This document shows, piece after piece, positions 6,411-12,532 of a stretch of 38,102 nt of DNA; within the stretch, counting starts at the first letter, position 1; each line of letters opens with the position of its first letter. The stretch lies in IMG/VR virus record IMGVR_UViG_3300045971_000124, positions 1 through 38,102 of that record; one strand, 5' to 3'. Position numbers and translations under genes: made by a program. The notes beneath the pieces were generated by a model. It worked only from the letters and a program-made list of their open reading frames with translations. It did not search any database and was not told where the DNA came from. Source of the stretch: a virus.

Positions 6411-7162
6411 TTACGCATAGCCTCTGTAATGGTTATGCCAAACTCATCTTCAAAGCGCCTATGCGAGCCACCTAGTTGATTTAATGCAGCTATGTAAAAG
6501 CCTTTATTGAAGAGATTCTGTGCAGCATGGTCTGATGACACTTTGCAGCCAACAGACACTTGATAAGCGGTAGTTTGTTTTGCTCGCTGTATCTTGTCAT
6601 TTTGCTTCTGTCTAGCAATTTCATCCTCACGCATTTCTTTTGCAATACGGCTAGCATTCTTCAACAACTTTTTGCGGCGCATTGCCTCATGCTCTATAGC
6701 CCACCGCTTATGCTTCTCTTCCCTAATACGATCACGCTCTGCATCCTCTATGGCCTTCTTATGGGCTTTGTAACCAGAGTAAGAAGTCATATTGAGATCA
6801 GTCATCTCCTTAGCAGCGGATTCCATTTCTGCCATCCACTGCTGATTACCCTTCTTCATATTTTTAAGTTTATGGCCAGCCTTTATGTTTTTAATAATGT
6901 GGTCATGCTCTTTATCCGTTGGGCCTTCTGTACCGTAGCTATCAACTTTACGCATCTCCCAAGGCACACCAGCAGCATCAAGTTGCCTTGTATGCTTGTA
7001 TACGTCTGTTTGGGAGTGTTTTGTTGAGCTTACGTGACCATTAATCCTACAATCAGGATTATGTGATTCGCCAACATAGAATGGGTTCCAATTTGGACCA
7101 ACAGGCCCAAGCTCATATATAACACCTGGAACAAAGGTGCCATCTTCCTTTCGCTTTGCCAT
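6407..7162 (-). CDS. GIY-YIG nuclease-domain protein with coiled coil, first gene of the replication operon
   Basis: 251 residues, start at ATG 7162 after AAAGGAATCGCT. N-terminal GIY-YIG-like fold: GVIYELG and PFYVGES (residues ~13-38), then R and H in NPDCRINGH, and an E in TDKEHDHIIK. A basic segment (GHKLKNMKKGN, ~95-105) and a helical coiled coil (~120-195) follow. There are no NUMOD repeats, and it is unlike the other endonucleases in the genome. It overlaps the primase gene by 4 nt. This position suggests a role in replication or recombination, or a homing enzyme adopted by the operon; which one is not decided. Confidence 0.7.
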   Translation of the reverse strand: MAKRKEDGTFVPGVIYELGPVGPNWNPFYVGESHNPDCRINGHVSSTKHSQTDVYKHTRQLDAAGVPWEMRKVDSYGTEGPTDKEHDHIIKNIKAGHKLKNMKKGNQQWMAEMESAAKEMTDLNMTSYSGYKAHKKAIEDAERDRIREEKHKRWAIEHEAMRRKKLLKNASRIAKEMREDEIARQKQNDKIQRAKQTTAYQVSVGCKVSSDHAAQNLFNKGFYIAALNQLGGSHRRFEDEFGITITEAMRK

Positions 7163-7354
7163 AGCGATTCCTTTTAGTTTTAGTTACAGCCCAGGGAAAT
7201 TATTTTCTCTTTGTCTTTACGCAGGGCAGCCTAACTGTATTAGGGCGGGAGTTAGCACATCACTACCTTCTCAGCCCAAAGCCCCATTAAAGGGGCAATT
7301 GGCTTTTGTGATGTTTGCGATAAGACAAAACAGGCTTTGCACCTGCACATTTAT
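7163..7354 (-). promoter_or_regulatory. Structured leader of the replication operon (possible attenuator)
   Basis: Inverted repeats: CTAAC/GTTAG (7231-7235/7251-7255), ACATCAC/GTGATGT (7257-7263/7308-7314), AAAGCC/GGCTTT (7278-7283/7301-7306) and GCCCC/GGGGC (7281-7285/7292-7296). The last two share bases 7281-7283 and cannot form together. An ATAAATA element is at 7352-7358. Mutually exclusive stems before an operon resemble an attenuator; this is inference. Confidence 0.45.
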
Positions 7355-7507
7355 TTATACCTCTGTCTTAAATCTGTTATGTACAGAGCCAGCGGCGTAT
7401 TGATGCTCTTTAAAGCGAACGCCTTGCTCACGTGCAGTGCGTCCTACATAAAAGTATTTCTTCTCACCATCTGTATAGTGAGTAAGTGCATATACAAATT
7501 CACTCAT
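7355..7507 (-). CDS. Minimal GIY-YIG domain fragment
   Basis: 50 residues from ATG 7507, preceded by AAGGAG at good spacing and overlapping the end of the upstream ORF. FVYALTHYTDGEKKYFYVGRTAREQGVRFKEH shows GIY (VYALTH), YIG (FYVGRT) and the following R and H. It stops after ~50 residues, before the region carrying the catalytic Glu and Asn. It is either a remnant of a GIY-YIG endonuclease or a stand-alone binding module. The good ribosome site argues that it is translated. Confidence 0.6.
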   Translation of the reverse strand: MSEFVYALTHYTDGEKKYFYVGRTAREQGVRFKEHQYAAGSVHNRFKTEV

Positions 7508-7715
7508 CTGCTTCTCCTTCTGCCATATTGTTAACCAATATTTCCTCAATAGTGTTAACTCGGTCTATGTTGATGGTGTTTAGTTCGTCTTGTGCTAAAG
7601 CAACACCCTCTAACACATCAATACGGTGCTGCAATACTCTAAGTTGTATTTGCAAGTTAGTAATATCGTTAAGCAACTTCTTTGCTCTGTCGTGTACATG
7701 CCCTGTGAACTTCAT
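7500..7715 (-). CDS. Small coiled-coil protein
   Basis: 71 residues (MKFTGHVHDRAKKLLNDI...). The sequence is almost entirely helical with heptad-like spacing (LLNDITNLQIQLRVLQHRIDVLEGVAL), an acidic tail and no known domain. It lies directly downstream of the ORF at 7719-7934 (4-nt gap) and overlaps the GIY-YIG fragment start. Early-region location; function unknown. Confidence 0.6.
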   Translation of the reverse strand: MKFTGHVHDRAKKLLNDITNLQIQLRVLQHRIDVLEGVALAQDELNTINIDRVNTIEEILVNNMAEGEADE

Positions 7716-7718
7716 AAC

Positions 7719-7934
7719 TTACTCCTTATCTGTAGTAATAGTTATTCTCTCAACAAGTGCATTAAATCTCCTAACATTTGCCTGTGCGATAAGCAATTGC
7801 TCTGCTATCTGATCTTGTATGTTAGCGAGTTTGTCCACCATTACGTTTAACCCAAAACGTAATGCATTGATCTCTGCGTTTGTATTGATGTGTACAGTTG
7901 AATAATCTGTGCTGTGTATTGTTGTATTTTCCAT
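7719..7934 (-). CDS. Small helical protein of unknown function
   Basis: 71 residues from ATG 7934 (MENTTIHSTDYS...). This start is preferred over the ATG at 7940 because AGGAG lies 7 nt before it. The C-terminal two thirds (EINALRFGLNVMVDKLANIQDQIAEQLLIAQANVRRFNALVERI) is amphipathic and probably coiled coil. It forms a small operon with the next two ORFs. No family recognised. Confidence 0.6.
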   Translation of the reverse strand: MENTTIHSTDYSTVHINTNAEINALRFGLNVMVDKLANIQDQIAEQLLIAQANVRRFNALVERITITTDKE

Positions 7935-8263
7935 TGCCATTCTCCTAGTATGTAGGGATTTGACGGAATGAAATAAACCGAATGCTTACTCACAACGTCC
8001 ACTGTTCCCCAACAGTGTATAGATTGTTTAGTGAGTGGCTGGGCTGTGAGCGTTAGCAATTGCTGCTAACTAAAACTGGGGATTTATGGACTTTACCCAG
8101 CCACTCACTAAACAATCTATTAAAGACATAATAACAAAATCACTATCTAAAACCTAATATTTTGGCTGGATTCCCAAAAGATAAGCAGTGGGCAAATCTT
8201 TTGGGTTTCCGCTTAGGAAAATAGATATAACAATGTCTTTAGTCTCAATTTATTTATCCTGAT
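7935..8263. other. Intergenic region with three sets of strong hairpins
   Basis: No supported gene. It holds CACTGTT-CCCC-AACAGTG (8000-8017), a perfect 25-bp inverted repeat (8019-8043/8096-8120) with inner stem GTTAGCA/TGCTAAC (8052-8058/8064-8070), and CCCAAAAGAT/ATCTTTTGGG (8173-8182/8196-8205). An ATAAATA element oriented leftward is at 8251-8257. Possible second origin, transcription switch or processed RNA. Confidence 0.6.
8019..8120. repeat. Perfect 25-bp inverted repeat with 52-nt interval (cruciform-like)
   Basis: The left arm (8019-8043) begins ATAGATTGTTTAGTGAGTGG; its exact complement is at 8096-8120. A further perfect 7-bp stem lies in the interval. It sits upstream of the small leftward genes at 7355-7934. 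Confidence 0.95.
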
Positions 8264-8425
8264 TCAAAAACTACCGTAGGAATCGCCCATTTTTGACACA
8301 TTTATCTTCTGAGCAATCAGACCCCTCAAAAACTTAACCATAGCAGACGCTTCAATATCTGCCTTGCTGTAGCCTTTTGATGCCATGTCCTTAATCCGTT
8401 TGTCTAAAAGTTGTTGTGTCCCCAT
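8264..8425 (-). CDS. Small hypothetical protein (low support)
   Basis: 53 residues from ATG 8425 (MGTQQLLDKRIKDMASKGYSKADIEASAM...); a longer version could begin at 8479. It looks helical and soluble, and is basic. No strong ribosome site precedes ATG 8425. No family recognised. The composition is protein-like and it fills an otherwise empty stretch, so it may be real. Confidence 0.4.
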   Translation of the reverse strand: MGTQQLLDKRIKDMASKGYSKADIEASAMVKFLRGLIAQKINVSKMGDSYGSF

Positions 8426-8479
8426 ATCAATATTTAGCCAAAAGAATGCCCCGTGGTAATGGCAATAACCACAGGGCAA

Positions 8480-8578
8480 AGCCGTCTATAAACATGTTAA
8501 GGAGCATCTACGGCTGCAAGATAGGATAACTTGCATCAGTATTTATTAGAGAGTTTTTAACCCACTAAATATTGAACG
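8480..8578. promoter_or_regulatory. Divergent intergenic region with a hairpin over an AAGGAG site
   Basis: AGCCGT (8480-8485) can pair with ACGGCT (8510-8515). The loop holds ATG TTAAGGAG at 8494, opening an 11-codon frame (8494-8529). This separates leftward 8264-8425 from rightward 8579-8767. A leader peptide or a sequestered ribosome site is possible but unproven. Confidence 0.3.
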
Positions 8579-8767
8579 ATGATTAACACTACAGCAATAA
8601 CAATACCACCATATTCAGCATTTGACGAACTAATAAAACTAAGAAAGTTTGTTAAACAATTTGTAGACTTCGCTCCAGCACCTAAGGACGAACAAGAGGA
8701 ATTGCTGCTTATCCTCAAAGGATATGAGAAGTCTATCTACTCAGGTAAATGGGTAAAATACGAGTAA
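8579..8767 (+). CDS. Small hypothetical protein, rightward
   Basis: 62 residues (MINTTAITIPPYSAFDELIKLRKFVKQFVDFAPAPKDEQEELLLILKGYEKSIYSGKWVKYE). A hydrophobic-helical middle is followed by a lysine-rich end. The ribosome site is weak (GAACG). The next gene starts 4 nt after its stop. It is one of only four rightward genes in the genome. No family recognised. Confidence 0.6.
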   Translation: MINTTAITIPPYSAFDELIKLRKFVKQFVDFAPAPKDEQEELLLILKGYEKSIYSGKWVKYE

Positions 8768-8771
8768 CATA

Positions 8772-9122
8772 ATGAAAACACCTGGAGCAAGAAACCTATT
8801 ACCACGCCGTCCTAATGGTCGCCCTGGACGTCCATCAAAGGAAGAGTTATCTAAATTGGGCCGCATTAACATAGTGCCACATACCTATGTTAGACAAAAG
8901 ACCTCTGTGGACAGTGCAGAGGAGAGGGCTGCTATTATTCAAACTCTTAATTTGTTCTTGGCAAAAGAACAAAACCCAACTAACCAGCATAAATTGCTTA
9001 TACTTCGTGAAATGGGGTATTCTCCTAAATGTGTTAAAGAGTTTTGTTTGGATGAATCATTAGATCATCCTGTAGAGGCATTTGCACGTATAGTAACAAG
9101 GCGTAGCCGTAAGCCTGCCTGA
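8772..9122 (+). CDS. Small basic protein with AT-hook-like motif
   Basis: 116 residues. Residues 11-24 (PRRPNGRPGRPSKEE) contain the GRPGRPSK AT-hook core, which binds the minor groove of AT-rich DNA. The middle is helical (AEERAAIIQTLNLFLAKEQNPTNQHKLLILREMGYSPKCV), and the C-terminus is basic (TRRSRKPA). It is probably cotranscribed with 8579-8767. It converges with the leftward gene 9127-10578 with only 4 nt between the stops and no visible terminator. A regulatory or nucleoid role is inferred from the AT-hook only. Confidence 0.65.
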   Translation: MKTPGARNLLPRRPNGRPGRPSKEELSKLGRINIVPHTYVRQKTSVDSAEERAAIIQTLNLFLAKEQNPTNQHKLLILREMGYSPKCVKEFCLDESLDHPVEAFARIVTRRSRKPA

Positions 9123-9126
9123 ACTG

Positions 9127-10578
9127 TTAAATCGTATTTGACGGAACTATAAGCATCTTAACTTCGCCCGTTGTTGAATTAACTTCAATCATTTGGCGAT
9201 GTTTAGCGACATAGTTAAGCGTTTCACTCATATTGGTTAGTTTGCCATTGTTTAAATGGTACTCACGCCATGTCACAATTACAGTAAACCCAGCAGGGTC
9301 AATTGTTGTGCGTTTTAGATCAAATGTCCAGTTAGTAACATTAGCAATGGACTGTAATAACTCTCTAAGTCTATCAAGTGCTACTTCATAACCATCTGTT
9401 TCAGCAATAGTGAATATCTGATTGCGTATACGGTTAAAGTCTATAACAAATGTCGTTATCTCATCGTTACTGTAGCTAACTGCACGTAACCTATCTAATG
9501 AGTTATTAATAGCTTCATGCTCGTCTATTCCATATACAACATTACGCAATCTGTCTAATGAGTTTTGGTAAAACTCATACTCATGCGTTATCTCCATACC
9601 GTTCTCACGTAGGCGTTCTAATGAGTTATTAAACACCTCAAACTCAGGAATATTAAATGTCGCTAACCTGTTGCGATCTAACGCTATCTGCTTAGTATCT
9701 GTTTCAGTAATAGGTAGTAATAATGCTCTTGCTCTATTAAATGACGCTTGCATATTCTCTACTTCATCAATAGTAACAACTGCATTACGAACGCGGCTTA
9801 GCCAGAACGCATTGCCCTGAGTTTCGTTATAAACAAATGCAAAGAGTTTTAACTTAGCAAGCGAAATATTAATTGTTTCTAACTCGTTTACGGTTGTATG
9901 CACTAAACGTAGACGCGATACGCTTGTTGTCACTCCATAGTTCTCTGCGAACCCCAACTGTAAGCCACGAATACACTTTATGGCTGCATTGATAGTCTCT
10001 ACCTCGTCTATGCCCATCTGCACTGTTCTCGCACGTTTTAGAGTGTTGAATGCATAGGCTGTTACTTCATTAATCACCTCAACCAATGTCCTAGTCCTAC
10101 GCAATGCACCAAAACTAAAAGTCTCCAACTCGTTAATCGCTAAACCAAGCGATTTAAGTTTAGTAAGATCAATCGTATACCCTATATGCTCTGCAAGGGA
10201 GAAGGTTAGATATTTCAGCTTACCTAAGAAAACATTAATAGTCTCTGTCTCGTTTATCGTGCCTTGCACACGCCTAAATCGTCTTAGACTTGCTGTAACA
10301 GTTTCTACTTCGTTATTAGTTAAAGCAAATAGCTTCTTCTTTGCTAAGTTAAAGGTAATAGACTCTGCCTCGTTTATATGAGGAATAATGCGTCTATTTC
10401 GTTTTACAGTGTATGAGGTAGACACTGCCTCAGTCACGGTAGGTATAACACGCCTATTGCGTTTTAGTGGAATAGAGCTAACTGCTTCTGCTTCTGCATA
10501 ACTGAATGTCATATCTCTATTTCTGCCACTACCAAGAGCGGATATAGGAGTAGATGCTAATGGAGCAAAGCCTAACAT
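9127..10578 (-). CDS. Tail/appendage protein made of about twenty 20-residue repeats
   Basis: 483 residues. From residue ~17 to ~420 the protein is a chain of about 20 units of 20-21 residues with pattern (R/K)xR/K-x5-(I/V)-x-E-x-E-x5-L; examples are KRNRRIIPHINEAESITFNL and DRLRNVVYGIDEHEAINNSL. The regular alternation suggests stacked beta strands or hairpins with Arg/Glu ladders. The last ~60 residues (FTVIVTWREYHLNNGKLTNM...) are non-repetitive. The end of the protein at 12533-14770 carries two units of the same repeat and a similar WxE tail. It is the last gene of the tail-fibre block. No known family recognised. Confidence 0.75.
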   Translation of the reverse strand: MLGFAPLASTPISALGSGRNRDMTFSYAEAEAVSSIPLKRNRRVIPTVTEAVSTSYTVKRNRRIIPHINEAESITFNLAKKKLFALTNNEVETVTASLRRFRRVQGTINETETINVFLGKLKYLTFSLAEHIGYTIDLTKLKSLGLAINELETFSFGALRRTRTLVEVINEVTAYAFNTLKRARTVQMGIDEVETINAAIKCIRGLQLGFAENYGVTTSVSRLRLVHTTVNELETINISLAKLKLFAFVYNETQGNAFWLSRVRNAVVTIDEVENMQASFNRARALLLPITETDTKQIALDRNRLATFNIPEFEVFNNSLERLRENGMEITHEYEFYQNSLDRLRNVVYGIDEHEAINNSLDRLRAVSYSNDEITTFVIDFNRIRNQIFTIAETDGYEVALDRLRELLQSIANVTNWTFDLKRTTIDPAGFTVIVTWREYHLNNGKLTNMSETLNYVAKHRQMIEVNSTTGEVKMLIVPSNTI

Positions 10579-10579
10579 A

Positions 10580-11107
10580 TTACAACTGCGAGCCTGCTAT
10601 AAACAAGTCATAAACCTGTGCAGTTGTCCAACCCAATGCTGTTGTTAACTGTGCAATTAGTGGATTGCTTCTTTGGACTTCATTACTGAACTCCCACTCA
10701 ATTTGTGCCTGCTGCGAACCTGCTGCAACCGCTGCGTTAACTGTATCTAATAGCCCAGCATTAAGCAATGCTAAACGTGCTTGACGCATAGTTATAGAGG
10801 TTGGAACAGGTGTTGGAGGTGCAACGTATGGAGCAGGAGTATGTGGCTCGTGAACTATTGTTTCAATTACATCACCACCAGATATAACAGTAGGTAAAAC
10901 TTCAGGTATAAATGCTGTTAGTTCAACACCTTCTGAATCAAAAGTAGCAGGGACTTCTGGCACATAGTCAGACCAAACAAACGGTGATCTAATTTCCTCT
11001 ATCCAACCATCACGCCATTTAATAAAATCTGTATTTTCTTGACTAACTAACGCACTATCAGAATCTCTGATAAGCCAAATTCCGTCTGAATGGTATGTGT
11101 AATTCAT
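10580..11107 (-). CDS. Tail fibre-associated protein
   Basis: 175 residues. The N-terminal part is acidic and Pro/Val-rich (e.g. HEPHTPAPYVAPPTPVPTS). The C-terminal ~65 residues (TMRQARLALLNAGLLDTVNAAV...IEWEFSNEVQRSNPLIAQLTTALGWT) match a module common at the ends of phage tail-fibre or fibre-assembly proteins. Its start overlaps the upstream fibre gene's stop by one base (TAATG), so translation is coupled. It probably helps assemble or cap the preceding fibre. Confidence 0.7.
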   Translation of the reverse strand: MNYTYHSDGIWLIRDSDSALVSQENTDFIKWRDGWIEEIRSPFVWSDYVPEVPATFDSEGVELTAFIPEVLPTVISGGDVIETIVHEPHTPAPYVAPPTPVPTSITMRQARLALLNAGLLDTVNAAVAAGSQQAQIEWEFSNEVQRSNPLIAQLTTALGWTTAQVYDLFIAGSQL

Positions 11108-12486
11108 TATAGTTCACTTTCCAAAAGTAATGTCTGTACGCCTGCTGTGGTCTGATAACATATTAAAGCATCAGCAGTTGTGCCTGTAGAGGTAAATCCT
11201 GATCCGTATCCAGATATAGCGTAAGGTGCTACACGCATATCAATTGGGAAGACGGTTTTAGAAGCTGAAGTGCCAACCCATATATCTTGTTTTCGTGTAT
11301 ATCTTTGGCATAACATTTTCTCAATTCCGATTGGGCGTTGTTCAAAAGGAGTTGCTAAACTGCCAGGCTCAAGTTGAACATTAGCTATATCAACTATAGT
11401 GCCAGCAGGAAGTGCAGTTTGAGCATATAGACTAACTGTTATACCCATGGCTCCTGCTGGTACTGTTAATGTAACTGATCTACTTTCCCATACACCAGAT
11501 ACAGGAACAGAACCACTGCCATAACCAGAAATATCAGTTGCAGAACCTGCCATATCTGTTGTTGTAGAAGTAAGTGTCATAGTTCTAAAATATCCTGAGT
11601 AAGCAGTCCCGCTCACACGGACAAGATAACTTAATTTATATAATTTTCCACGCATTCGATAAACAGTCTCTCGTTCTATAGACTGACGTAAGTCAACAAA
11701 CTCTGTTCCTGTTCCTGTTAAACGAATACAATTGGCAATAGTAGAGTCTAAAACTTGGAGTTTTGACATGCTAATACTAGTTCCATTATTCCACCATCTA
11801 TCTGCCAAATAACCATATGTCCCAATAGTCCCGCTAGTTCCACGTAACCATACATCAAACCCGCCGTTAATAATCACGTTCCTAAATCCTGCTAAGTGAC
11901 TTGAGTTTAGTGATCCTACAGTTACCGCACCTGCAATTGTGACTGCACTTGAACTATTTCCAATAGTTACATTACCTCCACCGCCGTTAACAAGTAAGGA
12001 GCTAACAGAAGCACCATTCCATGCTTGTAATGATGTACTATTGAGATATGTATTATTTAAAGAGGTATTGCCTGCTGAAATACCAGATGTCACATTAAGA
12101 CTTGAATTAATTTGTGATGCATCGTTTGCATTAATTGAGTTAACCCAAACATTACCAGTCCCATCGGAATATACAGTTCTACCAGCAGGTATAGTTAGAA
12201 ATATGTTCTTAGTTCCAGCACCCCAACTAACTGCACCGCCTGTGCTTGACCTAATTATTGTCGTTCTTGTTAACATATAAGGATCTGATGATCCTTCACC
12301 TGGAATGACTAATGAACCTTCGCCAATCTCCCAATTAGTTCCATCTTCACAGCAATAAGTGGTCGGTGCTGTTGATCCAAATAATCCAGTATAAAACGAT
12401 TGATAGCCAGCTGATGCACCTAGTAATGCATATGACCCTGTACCTGTGGTTGTTGTTGTCTCTTTAACTCTATCTGCTATTGACAT
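11107..12486 (-). CDS. Tail fibre protein
   Basis: 459 residues. The N-terminus (ADRVKETTTTTGTGSYALLGASAGYQSF) resembles phage fibre or distal-tail attachment segments. The middle is a low-complexity Asn/Ser/Gly region (~125-195). From ~205 a carbohydrate-binding-type module begins: NVIINGGFDVWLRGTS, then YLADRWW, then a beta-rich jelly-roll-like part ending QLEPGSLATPFEQRPIGIEKMLCQRY, a typical ending of such domains. It probably contacts the host surface. It sits between two fibre-like neighbours. Confidence 0.8.
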   Translation of the reverse strand: MSIADRVKETTTTTGTGSYALLGASAGYQSFYTGLFGSTAPTTYCCEDGTNWEIGEGSLVIPGEGSSDPYMLTRTTIIRSSTGGAVSWGAGTKNIFLTIPAGRTVYSDGTGNVWVNSINANDASQINSSLNVTSGISAGNTSLNNTYLNSTSLQAWNGASVSSLLVNGGGGNVTIGNSSSAVTIAGAVTVGSLNSSHLAGFRNVIINGGFDVWLRGTSGTIGTYGYLADRWWNNGTSISMSKLQVLDSTIANCIRLTGTGTEFVDLRQSIERETVYRMRGKLYKLSYLVRVSGTAYSGYFRTMTLTSTTTDMAGSATDISGYGSGSVPVSGVWESRSVTLTVPAGAMGITVSLYAQTALPAGTIVDIANVQLEPGSLATPFEQRPIGIEKMLCQRYTRKQDIWVGTSASKTVFPIDMRVAPYAISGYGSGFTSTGTTADALICYQTTAGVQTLLLESEL

Positions 12487-12532
12487 ATCTTATCCCTTAT
12501 GTTTTGCGAGTCTCTAAGTGGACTCTGAACAC

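Noticed and set aside
6560-7027. 155-residue rightward frame opposite the GIY-YIG/primase region
   Set aside because: It is antisense to a well-supported gene. Its hydrophobic look comes from reading a Lys/Glu-rich coiled coil backwards.
7847-8059. 70-residue leftward open frame
   Set aside because: It overlaps the better-supported ORF at 7719-7934 in another frame and runs through the hairpin cluster.
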